The notes under the pieces were generated by a model that had not been told where the DNA came from, made no database searches, and saw nothing but the letters and a program-made list of their open reading frames with translations. From Polyangium jinanense (lineage in GTDB: Bacteria > Myxococcota > Polyangia > Polyangiales > Polyangiaceae), in assembly GCF_028435365.1 (NCBI RefSeq), contig NZ_JAGTJJ010000057.1, positions 11,352 through 75,351 of the forward strand: a DNA stretch of 64,000 nucleotides. The letters run 5' to 3'. Below, piece after piece: positions 43,544 to 52,734 of this stretch; position 1 is the stretch's first letter; every line of letters starts with the position of its first letter. The translations under genes were made by a program, and so were the position numbers.

Positions 43544-43702
43544 GAGCATCGACCGGTTCGATGCTCGGAAGATCGCGAAGCGATCTTCCCTCAGGGGGTG
43601 AATCGTCCGGGCTTTGCCCGGACGAGAGGGGGACGCGAGGCGTCCCCCTCGGGACAAAAGAGCAAGAACATCGAGCGGTTGTAAACCGCTCGATGTTCTT
43701 GC
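43544..43702. repeat. Intergenic hairpin array B: five consecutive perfect hairpins
   Basis: Between two divergently transcribed genes lie five back-to-back perfect inverted repeats: 43544-43566 (9-bp stem, 5-nt loop), 43567-43589 (10 bp, loop GAA), 43603-43625 (10 bp, loop TTT), 43626-43650 (11 bp, loop GAG) and 43662-43702 (19-bp stem, loop GTA). Hairpins 1 and 2, and 3 and 4, abut with no gap. None is followed by a T-tract. This array occupies half of the 316-bp gap; no ORF there looks coding. Confidence 0.9.
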
Positions 43703-43808
43703 GACCGGCCAACCGTTCGTCCACAAAAGAGAGCGTGCAATTTCGTCCGAGTCATGCATTCATGGAAACCAACGTGCGCTCGTGCCCGTGGGGGGCGCGC
43801 GCCAGCTC

Positions 43809-43813
43809 GGAGG
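43809..43813 (+). promoter_or_regulatory. Shine-Dalgarno GGAGG of the chemoreceptor gene
   Basis: GGAGG lies 6 nt before the ATG at 43820 and decides that start over the ATG at 43754, whose extra 22 residues (Arg-rich) would precede the first membrane helix. Confidence 0.7.
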
Positions 43814-43819
43814 CGCGTC

Positions 43820-45301
43820 ATGTTGTCTTCCTGGACGATTGGGCAGAAGCTCGCTCTCGGCTTCGCCCTGCCGCTCATCATCCTCGGCCTTTTGGGATTT
43901 TTCTCGTACCGCAGCACGCAGCAGTTCATGGACACGAGCGCGTCGGTGGCTCATACCCACGAGGCGCTCACCGATCTCGCGGAAATCCTCTCCGATTTGC
44001 AGGACGTGGAGACCGGCCAGCGGGGGTACGTGCTCACGGGCAAGGAGGAGTTCCTCGGTCCCTATCACTCCGGTCGTGGCGACGTGTTCAAACACGTCGA
44101 GCAAGTCAAGCAACTGATGTCCGACAACCCGCGCCAGCAGGAGCGAATCGCGCGCCTCTCGGAGGAGATCGACGCGAAGGTCGACAACACGGATGCGTCC
44201 ATCGTGGTTCGTCGCGACAAAGGGTTCGAAGCGGCCGTGCAAAACATCGCCGACGGGCCGGGCAAGGCGCAGATGGACGCGGTCCGAAAGACGATCGCCG
44301 AGATGGTGGACGAGGAAAACAAGCTGCTCGAGCAGCGCGGGGCGGATGCCAAGGAAGCCGCGGACAGGCAAACGGGCGTGCTCCTCGGGGGTACACTCGC
44401 CGCGATCCTCGTGGTGTCCGCGGCCGCGCTCCTCATCATCGGGGGGCTCGGAAAGCAGATCGGAGGCCTCGTGCAGCGCATGCAAAGCGCCGCGGCCGAG
44501 CTCGAAGCCGCCGCGACGCAGCAAACTCGGGGCGCGAAGGAGCAATCGCAGACCACCACGGAAGTGTCGACGACGTCGCGCCAGCTCGTCTCCACCGCGC
44601 GCCAGATCGCCGGCAGCGCGCAGCGGGTCACGCAGCTCGGCGGCGAGACCACGCAGGCCGCGAGGACCGGCGAACGCACGGTCGCGGCCGCGACCGAGGC
44701 CATCCTCGGCGTGCAGAACGAGGTCCAGCGCATCGTCGATCACATGATCCATCTCGGCCGCAAATCGCACGAGATCGGCGGCATTCTCGACATCATCAAC
44801 GAGCTCTCCGAGCAGACGAACATCCTCGCGATCAACGCGACCATCGAGGCCGTCGGCGCGGGCGACACAGGGCGGCGGTTCGGCGTCGTGGCGAGCGAGA
44901 TCCGCAAGCTCGCCGATCGCGTGGGCAGCGCGACGAAGGACATCCGCCGGCTCATCGAGGAGATCCGCGGTGCCGCGAACACGACCGTCATGGCGACCGA
45001 GGACGGCGCCAAGGCCGTGGAGAACGGGACACGCCGCTTCGGCGAGCTGACCGAGAGCTTCAAGCGGATCGCCGATTACGTGGCCAGCACGGCCGAAGCC
45101 TCGCGCGAGATCGAGCTCAGCACGCAACAGCAGACGAGCGCCATGGAGCAGATGAGCACGGCCATCGAGGAAGTCGCGGCGACGGCGCGCGAGACGGCGG
45201 CGAGCTCGGGCCAGACGCTCCAGACCGCTTCGGAGATCGTCGTCATGTCACGCGAGCTCTCGCGGCTCGTCCGCAAGGATACCCAAGAGCTCGCGGCCTG
45301 A
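43820..45301 (+). CDS. CHASE3-containing methyl-accepting chemotaxis-type receptor, divergent tip
   Basis: 493 residues. A membrane helix (~10-30), a CHASE3 periplasmic domain (~31-185, with DVETGQRGYVLTG), a second membrane helix (~186-212) and a cytoplasmic four-helix signalling domain to the end. No HAMP domain follows the second helix. The hairpin tip QTNILAINATIEAVGAG is recognisable, but at the positions of E. coli Tsr Phe373 and Arg388 it has Glu331 and Gly346; Glu343 matches Tsr Glu385. No cheA/cheW genes are adjacent. Receptor for an unknown signal. Confidence 0.87.
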   Translation: MLSSWTIGQKLALGFALPLIILGLLGFFSYRSTQQFMDTSASVAHTHEALTDLAEILSDLQDVETGQRGYVLTGKEEFLGPYHSGRGDVFKHVEQVKQLMSDNPRQQERIARLSEEIDAKVDNTDASIVVRRDKGFEAAVQNIADGPGKAQMDAVRKTIAEMVDEENKLLEQRGADAKEAADRQTGVLLGGTLAAILVVSAAALLIIGGLGKQIGGLVQRMQSAAAELEAAATQQTRGAKEQSQTTTEVSTTSRQLVSTARQIAGSAQRVTQLGGETTQAARTGERTVAAATEAILGVQNEVQRIVDHMIHLGRKSHEIGGILDIINELSEQTNILAINATIEAVGAGDTGRRFGVVASEIRKLADRVGSATKDIRRLIEEIRGAANTTVMATEDGAKAVENGTRRFGELTESFKRIADYVASTAEASREIELSTQQQTSAMEQMSTAIEEVAATARETAASSGQTLQTASEIVVMSRELSRLVRKDTQELAA

Positions 45302-45373
45302 CGCCATCGATTACGAATTGCCGTGGACGGCGGCGCTTGAGGTCGTACGCCCGGTCCTGTAGATTCGTGCCTC

Positions 45374-47581
45374 GTGACGACCCAGGACGTCGCCTTCGTC
45401 TGCGAGCCCCTCGGCGAGAACGTGGTCCTCTCGCTCGACGGACGCGAAATCATGGACGACCTCTCGTCGTTCGAGATCGTCGTGGTCGCCGCGGGTGAGG
45501 TCGATCCGGCATCCCTCGTCCGGGCCCCGTGCGTCCTCGTGCTCTCCGATCCCGAGGAGGGCACGGCGCGCGCGATCCAGCTCGTGGTGATGGAGGTGGC
45601 CGAGGAGGCGGGCCGCGGCCGCGATCGTGTGCTCTCGCTCCGCCTCGCGGATCCGCTCGCGCCGCTCGCGCTCCGGGCGGGGTATCGGGTTTTTCGGGAC
45701 AAGACTTCCGAGGAGGTCGTCACCGAGGTCCTCGCGGGCGCGGGCGTGCCGCGGGACGTGATCGTGGCGAGGCTCTCGGGCGAATACCCGCTGTATCCGC
45801 TCTGCACGCAGCATGGCGAGGCCGAGTGGGATTTCGTGCGCCGCTTGCTCGCGCGCGAGGGCATCTCGTTCTGGACCGAGACGGACGAGGACGGCGCGTG
45901 GCGCGTGCTCTTCGGCGACGGGACGGCCTCGCACGACGGGATCGACGGCGATCCGCGCCTGCCCTTCGCTGGACCGGGCGCCACGCGCGTGAGGGGCGTG
46001 CGCGCGCTCCTCTCGCTCGCGTGGGAGGCGGGGTTGTCCCATGATCGGGTGTTCGTCCGCGATTTCGACGTGGATCACCCGGACGTCTACCTCGACGGCG
46101 AGGCCGGCGAGGGCGCGCTCGAATGGCTCGAGTACCCGGCTTGTGTACCCGACGCGCGCGCGGCCGAGGCGCGGGCGAGGCGCAGGCTCGAACAGCTCCG
46201 CCGCGACGAGGTGAAGGTCACGGCGACGAGCGATTGCATGCGCCTCCGGCCCGGCCGGCTGGTCGAAGTCGCGGGCGGCGGCGCGGATCTCTTCGACCAA
46301 CGGTTCCTCGTCTCGGAGGTCCGTCACGGGTTTGCCCGGCCGCTCCAGGGCGGCGGGAAAGGGTCGCCCTATCGCAATGAGGTCGTCCTCCGGCCCACGC
46401 AGGGCGATGGTGGCGAGGAACGCCCACCGTATCGGCCTGCGATTCTCAAGGAGCCGCGCATTCACCACGTCGAAAACGCGGTCGTCACGGGTCCGCCCGG
46501 CGAGGAGGTCCACACGGACCCGCTCGGACGTGTAAAAGTCCGGTTTCTCTGGGATCGATCGGGCATCACGGACGATCGGTCGTCGTCCTGGATCCGCACG
46601 ATGCAATGGCCGCTCGGCGGCGCGATGATGATCCCGCGTGTCGGCTTCGAGGTGGCGGTCTCGTTCCTCGACGGCCTCGCCGATCGGCCTTTCGTGCTCG
46701 GCCGCCTCTACAATGCGACGGCGGTGCATCCGTACGTCCTTCCCTCGGCGCGCGCGGTCACGGCCTTGCAATCGTGGACGAGCCCCGGGGACGGCACGAC
46801 GCAGGAGATCCGCTTCGGCGACGACGCGGGCGTGGAGGCGTTTTTCGTGCACGCGAGCCGCGACCTCAGCGTGCGCGTGGGCGGCGATTACACGCAGACG
46901 ACGGACGGCGACGAGGCGCACGTGGTCGGGCTCGGCCTCGCGGCGCACGTGGCCGGCGCGGAGGACGTGACGATCGGCGGGAGCCAGCACGTGGACGTCG
47001 GCAAACCCATTCACATCGCCGTGGACGGCGCGAATGCGGAATCGATGGCGACCGAGATCATCGCGGTGACGGGGAACCGCGTGGTCCTCTGCGGCGGGGG
47101 ATACGAGGAGTCCGTCGGCGGCGCGTACGTGCTGCAATGCAACCAGTCGAACACGAAGACGACGGGAACCTTCTCGCGTATCGTGGGTGGCTCGAAGCTC
47201 GTCTCGGCGGGACTCTCGGTGACGGAAAGCGTGGCGGGCGCGCGGACGTACGTTTGTCGCGGCGCGCGCACCGTCACGTGCGCCGGGGCGTATTCGGAGT
47301 CGGTGAAGGGCGGCAAGCGGAGCGCGGCGGGCGCGGTGACGGAAAGCGCGGCGGCGGATCACGGGATCGCGGCGCCGACGGGCAAACTCGCGTCGGGGCA
47401 GGTCGAGCTGCGGGCGGGTGGGAAATTCAGCATTGCGGCGCCGCAGATCACGATCGACGTCTCCGGCACGCTCACGGCCGGAGCCCTGGAAGTCGCGGGC
47501 GGCGCGATCCGCGCGAAGAGCGGGACGACGGCGATCGAGGGAATGGTCAAGCGGGACCAGGGCGGCGAGGTGGGCGGATGA
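45374..47581 (+). CDS. VgrG-type spike protein 1
   Basis: 735 residues, GTG start. VgrG trimers form the needle tip of type VI secretion systems. The N-terminal ~360 residues correspond to the gp27-like hub domain (YPLYPLCTQHGEAEWDFVRR, LLAREGISFW). Residues ~370-450 are a gp5 OB domain of classical type (VTGPPGEEVHTDPLGRVKVR, SSSWIRTMQWPLGGAM, IPRVGFEVAVSF, PFVLGRLYNA). The ~270-residue C-terminus is a repetitive beta region (repeated VGG and SVTESV strings) like the gp5 needle. It is first in a tightly overlapping operon. No classic effector domain is fused. Confidence 0.87.
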   Translation: MTTQDVAFVCEPLGENVVLSLDGREIMDDLSSFEIVVVAAGEVDPASLVRAPCVLVLSDPEEGTARAIQLVVMEVAEEAGRGRDRVLSLRLADPLAPLALRAGYRVFRDKTSEEVVTEVLAGAGVPRDVIVARLSGEYPLYPLCTQHGEAEWDFVRRLLAREGISFWTETDEDGAWRVLFGDGTASHDGIDGDPRLPFAGPGATRVRGVRALLSLAWEAGLSHDRVFVRDFDVDHPDVYLDGEAGEGALEWLEYPACVPDARAAEARARRRLEQLRRDEVKVTATSDCMRLRPGRLVEVAGGGADLFDQRFLVSEVRHGFARPLQGGGKGSPYRNEVVLRPTQGDGGEERPPYRPAILKEPRIHHVENAVVTGPPGEEVHTDPLGRVKVRFLWDRSGITDDRSSSWIRTMQWPLGGAMMIPRVGFEVAVSFLDGLADRPFVLGRLYNATAVHPYVLPSARAVTALQSWTSPGDGTTQEIRFGDDAGVEAFFVHASRDLSVRVGGDYTQTTDGDEAHVVGLGLAAHVAGAEDVTIGGSQHVDVGKPIHIAVDGANAESMATEIIAVTGNRVVLCGGGYEESVGGAYVLQCNQSNTKTTGTFSRIVGGSKLVSAGLSVTESVAGARTYVCRGARTVTCAGAYSESVKGGKRSAAGAVTESAAADHGIAAPTGKLASGQVELRAGGKFSIAAPQITIDVSGTLTAGALEVAGGAIRAKSGTTAIEGMVKRDQGGEVGG

Positions 47582-49719
47582 ACCAGCGCTCGTGGATCGA
47601 GCTTGGCGTGGACGGTGTTTCCCTCGCGTTCGTCGCCCGCGCGTGCACCGTCGACGAGCGGGTGGGCGCGCCGTTCGTCGCGCGCATCCATTGCGAGATC
47701 TCCGAACGTGGCGAGGCCGTCTCCGCGGTTGGCCTCGATATTCTTGGAGAGCGCGCGTGGCTCGTCCTCGGCGTCGGCGAGCATGCGCGGCGTTTCGAGG
47801 GGATCGTCGATCGGGTCGAGGATCACGAGGGGCACAGCGTGATCGTCCTCGTGCATCGCGTTGCGGAGGCGGAAGGCGGGCGTGGATACTGGGGCGCCCC
47901 TGGATTCACGAGCGCCGTAGAGGTCGCGCGCAGCTTCTTCGAGAGGCACGGATTTCGTTTCGAGAACCGTGCGCGGCGCACACCGCCTACGCGGGCGCAC
48001 CGGCTGCAATCGTTCGAGAGTGATCTCTCGTTCGTCACGCGGGTCCTCGCCGAAGAAGGTTTGTCGTGGTATCCATGCACGGGCGAGCGTGACGCCGTGC
48101 GTATCGCCGACGAGCCGGGGACGTTCGACGACGACGGGCTCGTCCTGCGCCACCGCGAAGACGCGGGGCTCGAGGGAGGCCCTTCCCTCCGCGCCGCGCG
48201 GCTCGTGCGGCGCGCGGCGAGCGACGTGGCCCACGTGCGGGGCTATGATTACGAGCGACCGGAGCTCGACATCGCGGGCGAGAGCGGCGAGGGTTCCCTC
48301 GAATGGTACGAGCTCTCCCGCGATGCACGTTCGCCCGCGGAGGCGAGCGAGCTCGCGGCAATCCGGCTCGGCGAACGTCGTCGAGAGGCGACCGTGCTGG
48401 AAGGCGAAGCGACGACGCCCCTCGTCGCGGCCGGCTCGATCGTGACCGTGGAGGAATCACCCGTCGCGGCGCAAAATGGCCGATTCCTCGTGCTCTCCGT
48501 GATTCACGAGGCGAGCCTGAACCCCGAGGGAGACGGCCTCGTGCATCACGCGGTTTTCCGCGCCGTACCGGCCTCCTCGACCTATCGGCCCGCCCGCACG
48601 CGTACGCCTCCGCGCGGGGGTGTGAGCACGGCGCGCGTGCGCGGCCCGTCCGGGGAGGAGATTGCGGTGGACGCGCACGGACGCACCTCGCTCGTGCTCC
48701 GCTGGGATGCGTTCGCCGGGCCGGCGCGCGTCGTCGAGCCGGCCCTCGCGGGCTCGGCCTTCCACCCGCGTGTGGGCTGGGAGCAGGTCGTTGCCTTCGC
48801 GGACGACGCGTGCGAGGTGCCCCTCGTGCTCGGTCGCCTTTACAATGGCGCCGATCCGCCGCCCCTCGTTTTGCCGGCGCAGAAGGTCGAGACGCACCTC
48901 GGGACGAAGACCACGCCGGCCGGCGAGCGGGGCCATTTCCTTCGCATCAGCGACGCCGCCGGAACGGAACAACTCTCGATTCAATCGTCCGGCGATTACC
49001 AGGAGCTCTCGGAGAACGACAAGGTCTCGGTGGTGCAGGGGGATCTCGGGCGCGTGGTGGGTGGGTCGCGGGAGCTGTTCGTCAAGGAGAACCTGAACAC
49101 GGCCGTGGACGGGGCGCATTCGCTTTCGGTGGGCGCCGAGCGCGCCGTCACGACGGACGCGGATCACGCCGTGTGGGCGAGCGCGGAGAGCATTTCGGTG
49201 GGCGGTGCGCGCTTCTTTTCGATCGGCGGCGATTCCGTGACGAAGGCGCCGCGGCTCGTACGAATCGTGGGCGGGGCGAAGACCGAGGCGCCGCTCGAAC
49301 ACCAGAGCGTGCACACGGAAGGCGCCGGGACGCTCATCGTCGGCGGATCGATGAACACGACCGCAGGGATTTCCGAGGTGATCGCGGTGGGCGGGGCGGC
49401 CGTCGTGAAGGTCAGCGGCCCGATGACGGTGACGGCGAACGGATATGGGCTCGACGTGCTCGGCGTGTATGCGGAGAGTCATGCGTCGCGCAACGTGAAG
49501 GCAGGCGGCAACGTGGCCGAATCGTTCGGGACGCTATCGCACGCGGTGAAAGGGAATGCGACGATCGCAGGCGCCGAGGTCGCGATCGAGGCCAAGGCGC
49601 GGCTCGTCGTCAAAGCGGGCGGAATGACGATCCAGATGACCCCGGGCACGATCGAGATCCAGGGCGATTTCCAGGGCTCGGTCGCGAGCGTCGAGGGAGG
49701 AGTGTCTCGGTATGGCTGA
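47578..49719 (+). CDS. VgrG-type spike protein 2, divergent
   Basis: 713 residues, starting in the ATGA overlap with vgrG 1. The hub-type N-terminus has FESDLSFVTRVLAEEGLSWYP. The OB region (~353-440: VRGPSGEEIAVDAHGRTSLV, HPRVGWEQVVAF, PLVLGRLYNGADPPP) is shorter and lacks the SSxWIR block of a canonical VgrG. The C-terminus is again Gly/Val-rich repeat (VVGGSRELF, ISVGGARFFSIGG). It is probably a heterologous or accessory spike subunit; its divergence hints at a specialised role. Confidence 0.82.
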   Translation: MNQRSWIELGVDGVSLAFVARACTVDERVGAPFVARIHCEISERGEAVSAVGLDILGERAWLVLGVGEHARRFEGIVDRVEDHEGHSVIVLVHRVAEAEGGRGYWGAPGFTSAVEVARSFFERHGFRFENRARRTPPTRAHRLQSFESDLSFVTRVLAEEGLSWYPCTGERDAVRIADEPGTFDDDGLVLRHREDAGLEGGPSLRAARLVRRAASDVAHVRGYDYERPELDIAGESGEGSLEWYELSRDARSPAEASELAAIRLGERRREATVLEGEATTPLVAAGSIVTVEESPVAAQNGRFLVLSVIHEASLNPEGDGLVHHAVFRAVPASSTYRPARTRTPPRGGVSTARVRGPSGEEIAVDAHGRTSLVLRWDAFAGPARVVEPALAGSAFHPRVGWEQVVAFADDACEVPLVLGRLYNGADPPPLVLPAQKVETHLGTKTTPAGERGHFLRISDAAGTEQLSIQSSGDYQELSENDKVSVVQGDLGRVVGGSRELFVKENLNTAVDGAHSLSVGAERAVTTDADHAVWASAESISVGGARFFSIGGDSVTKAPRLVRIVGGAKTEAPLEHQSVHTEGAGTLIVGGSMNTTAGISEVIAVGGAAVVKVSGPMTVTANGYGLDVLGVYAESHASRNVKAGGNVAESFGTLSHAVKGNATIAGAEVAIEAKARLVVKAGGMTIQMTPGTIEIQGDFQGSVASVEGGVSRYG

Positions 49720-50197
49720 AGGAAAAAGCGCGCGGCGCGGGCGAAGCAAGGCAAGCCCCCTGCTCGGCCCGGGGCTACATCCCGGCCGCATCGAAATGGC
49801 CATGGCGGCCTCGGCGGACGGCGACGAACGCGTCTATCGGGTCCGCCTCGCCTCGGGCCGCCATCTCACGGCGCGCCTCGACGGCGCTGTCGCGCCCGAT
49901 TTCGCCGAGGAATGCTTGCGAGGCGGGCGTACGGTCGTGCTCGTGGACGGGCCGGACGGGCCCCGGATCGCGGGCGCGCTCCAGGTCGCGAGCGCGATCG
50001 AAAAGGACGAACGCGGCACGCTCGCGCTCGAAGCGAAGCACCTGCGCGTCCGTGCCGATCAATCGATCGTGCTCGAAGTCCCCGGCGGATCCCTCGCGTT
50101 CGAGCCGGGCGGCGCGCTTCGCCTCGAAGGGGACAAACTCGTCATCGACATGGCCGCGCTCGTCCGCATTTTCGCGGCGCGGGTGGAGCTGCCGTGA
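49712..50197 (+). CDS. Small type VI-associated protein (DUF6484-like)
   Basis: 161 residues, overlapping vgrG 2 by 8 bp. It has a basic N-terminus and a beta-rich domain (ADGDERVYRVRLASGRHLTARL, GGRTVVLVDGPDGPRIAGAL) ending in a hydrophobic helix (LVIDMAALVRIFAARVEL). Such small genes sit between vgrG genes in other proteobacteria and resemble DUF6484, which I cannot confirm here. It may bind the spike or load an effector. No toxin motif is seen. Confidence 0.6.
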   Translation: MAEGKSARRGRSKASPLLGPGLHPGRIEMAMAASADGDERVYRVRLASGRHLTARLDGAVAPDFAEECLRGGRTVVLVDGPDGPRIAGALQVASAIEKDERGTLALEAKHLRVRADQSIVLEVPGGSLAFEPGGALRLEGDKLVIDMAALVRIFAARVELP

Positions 50198-52734
50198 CCC
50201 GCGTCTCCGCCGCGCTCCCTGGGGATCCGCCGCTCCGCCTCGTGCGTGTCGCAGGGCGCGAGCGCCTCGGCGAAATCGGGAGTTACGATCTCGATTTTTC
50301 GGGTCCCTCCTCCCCCGTCGTGCTGCCCTCGCACGTGCTGCGCGGGGCGTGCGTGCTGCGGTTCGAGACCACGGCGGGAGAGCGGCGATTTGCGGGCATC
50401 GTGATGCGGTTCGTCCTGGTCGCGACGGATCATGGACATGAGCGCATCTACCGCGCCACCGTGCGCCCGCGCCTCGCCTTGCTGGAGTTGCGGCGTTTTC
50501 CGCGGGTGATCCGCGACCGCAGCGCGCCCGAGATCATCACCGAGCTCGCGCAGGCCGCGGGATACGAGCGGATCGAGGTGCGACTGACGGAAACGTATCC
50601 GCCACTCGACTGGTCGATTCAATACGACGAGACGGATGCGACGTTCGTCCGCCGCCTCTGCGAGGAGCACGGGCTTTCCTTTCGGTTCGAGGAAAACGAC
50701 GGCACCGAGGTGCTCGTGATCGAGGACGACTCGACGCGCGCGGGTGACGCGTATCCCGAGCCGATTGCGATCGTCACGCGGGCGACGGCAAGCGAATCGC
50801 GGCCGTTCGTCACGCCCGTCATGGCCGCGCGGCAGCGTCGTCCGGGAAAGGTGATGTTGCGCGATCATGATCCCGAGCGGCCTGACCTGAAGCTCGAAGG
50901 CATGGCCGCGGACGGATCGAGCGTCGAGCAAAAGAACGAGATCTACGAGGCGCCGGGCGGATTCCGCTCGGGCGAGGCCGGGGAACGGGCCGCGAGACGG
51001 CGGCTCGAATCCCTGCGCGCGGATACCTCGACGCTCGCGCTGCGAACGAATGCGCTCGCGCTCGCGCCCGGGCGCGCGGTCACGCTCGTCGAATCGGATC
51101 GAGCCTTCGGCCACGCGCGCGCCTCCGGCGTATGGTTCGTCGTGGCAACCACGATCACGTGGAGCGCCGACGAGCCCGCGCTCGAAGCCACGGTGGAGGC
51201 CATTCCGAAGAACATCCCGTTCCGATTGCCACGCGTCACACCGAAGCCACGCATCGACGGCGTGCAATCCGCAACCGTCACGGGCGCGCCGGGCCAGGAG
51301 ATCGACACCGACGCGCTCGGCCGCGTCCACGTCGCATTCCACTGGGACGTGCGTGGCCCGAAGGATCACCGAAGCAGCCTTCCCGTGCGCGTGACGCAGC
51401 CCGAGGCGCCGGCTGGCTTCGTCCTGCCGCGCGTGGGCTGGGAGGTCTTCGTCGCCTTCGAGGACGGCGATCCCGAGCGCCCGATCGTCCTCGGGCGCTC
51501 GTACAATGGAAAGCAGCTCCCGCCGTTGCCGCTGCCCGCGAACAAGACGGCGAGCGTGCTCGCGACCGACAGTTCCCCTGGCGCGGCCGCGCGCACCACG
51601 ATTCAGCTCGACGACGCCGCGGGCCGGCAACACATGCTTTTCTCCGCGCCGTTTGGCCGGGACGACCATGTGTACGGCGATTCGCGCACGGAGACCCGGA
51701 AAAACGAGAATGCCGAGGTCCTGGGGAGCGTGACGTCTTCGGTCGGCGCGGACGAGACGGTGAGCGTGCACCTCGGGTGGTCCGCGTCGTACGGGTCGCG
51801 CACGGTGACGGTGGGCGCGACGCAAAAGCAGACCGCGGGCGGGAGCTTCGTCACGCAGGTGAAAGGGACGGAGGCCGTCTCCGTGGGCGGAATGCTCGCC
51901 GAGCAAGTGGGCAGCCCCGTGAAGGGCGCCGCGAATCTGCTCTTTTCCACGGCGCTCGCGGGCGTGGGCTCGCGCGGGACGGCGGGCGCGATCGTGGCGG
52001 CGGGGCTCGGCGTGGGCCGGGCCGCCATCGAGGGATTTTCCGCGGGCGCCGAAAAGGGCGCGGCCGCGGCGGCCGGAATGGGTTTGGCCGGGATGGCCGC
52101 CTCGATGGTGCCGGGCGGCGATGCGATCCTCGCGAGCGTGACCGGTTCGTCGAAGCCGATGCCCTGGGATCACGGCCGTCCTCCCGAGGGCGAAGTCGCG
52201 GCGGGCGGAGGCGCATCGGGCGTGAGCGGGGCGAGCGGCAAGGGGGGCCCGGGGCCGGGACACCGGGCGACGCTCGTCGAGGGACCTTATTCGGAAATGG
52301 TCGGCGGCGTGTATGCCGTGATGACGCCGGGCGCCGTCTCGTGGGTGACGCTCGGCCCCTCGACGATGCTCGTGAATGGCAGCCACACGACGGAGACGAC
52401 GAAGGCCGGCATGCAGGTGGCGGGCGCGATGAACGAATCGCTCGGATCGCTATCGCTCACGAGCGCCAAAAACATCGCACGCAAGGTAAAGGGCCTCGTG
52501 CAGAGCGACGTGAGCGGCGCGCGCGAGGTGAGCGCAGGCGGCGAGTATCGCATGACGGCGCAAGCGTCGCTCTCGCTCTCGGTCGGGGGTGACTTGACGC
52601 TCTCGGGCGGGACCGTGACCTTCAAATGCGGCGGGGCGGAAATCTCGGCGTCCGGCGGCGGGGTCACGATCAAAGCGCCCACGATTCGAATCAAGGGACA
52701 ATCGCGCGAAGCGGGGAAATTGACGCACAAGTGA
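50194..52734 (+). CDS. VgrG-type spike protein 3 with hydrophobic Gly/Ala-rich insertion
   Basis: 846 residues, GTG start in a GTGA overlap. Hub domain (~1-350; YPPLDWSIQYDETDATFVRR, LCEEHGLSFRFE) and a canonical OB domain (~361-436; VTGAPGQEIDTDALGRVHVA, LPRVGWEVFVAFEDGDPERP, IVLGRSYNG). After a repeat-type needle there is an unusual segment (~575-655) rich in Gly and Ala: GAANLLFSTALAGVGSRGT, AGAIVAAGLGVGRAAIEGFS and GLAGMAASMVPGG. It looks like a membrane-active glycine-zipper or a structural plug. The needle repeats resume after it. Confidence 0.85.
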   Translation: MTRVSAALPGDPPLRLVRVAGRERLGEIGSYDLDFSGPSSPVVLPSHVLRGACVLRFETTAGERRFAGIVMRFVLVATDHGHERIYRATVRPRLALLELRRFPRVIRDRSAPEIITELAQAAGYERIEVRLTETYPPLDWSIQYDETDATFVRRLCEEHGLSFRFEENDGTEVLVIEDDSTRAGDAYPEPIAIVTRATASESRPFVTPVMAARQRRPGKVMLRDHDPERPDLKLEGMAADGSSVEQKNEIYEAPGGFRSGEAGERAARRRLESLRADTSTLALRTNALALAPGRAVTLVESDRAFGHARASGVWFVVATTITWSADEPALEATVEAIPKNIPFRLPRVTPKPRIDGVQSATVTGAPGQEIDTDALGRVHVAFHWDVRGPKDHRSSLPVRVTQPEAPAGFVLPRVGWEVFVAFEDGDPERPIVLGRSYNGKQLPPLPLPANKTASVLATDSSPGAAARTTIQLDDAAGRQHMLFSAPFGRDDHVYGDSRTETRKNENAEVLGSVTSSVGADETVSVHLGWSASYGSRTVTVGATQKQTAGGSFVTQVKGTEAVSVGGMLAEQVGSPVKGAANLLFSTALAGVGSRGTAGAIVAAGLGVGRAAIEGFSAGAEKGAAAAAGMGLAGMAASMVPGGDAILASVTGSSKPMPWDHGRPPEGEVAAGGGASGVSGASGKGGPGPGHRATLVEGPYSEMVGGVYAVMTPGAVSWVTLGPSTMLVNGSHTTETTKAGMQVAGAMNESLGSLSLTSAKNIARKVKGLVQSDVSGAREVSAGGEYRMTAQASLSLSVGGDLTLSGGTVTFKCGGAEISASGGGVTIKAPTIRIKGQSREAGKLTHK

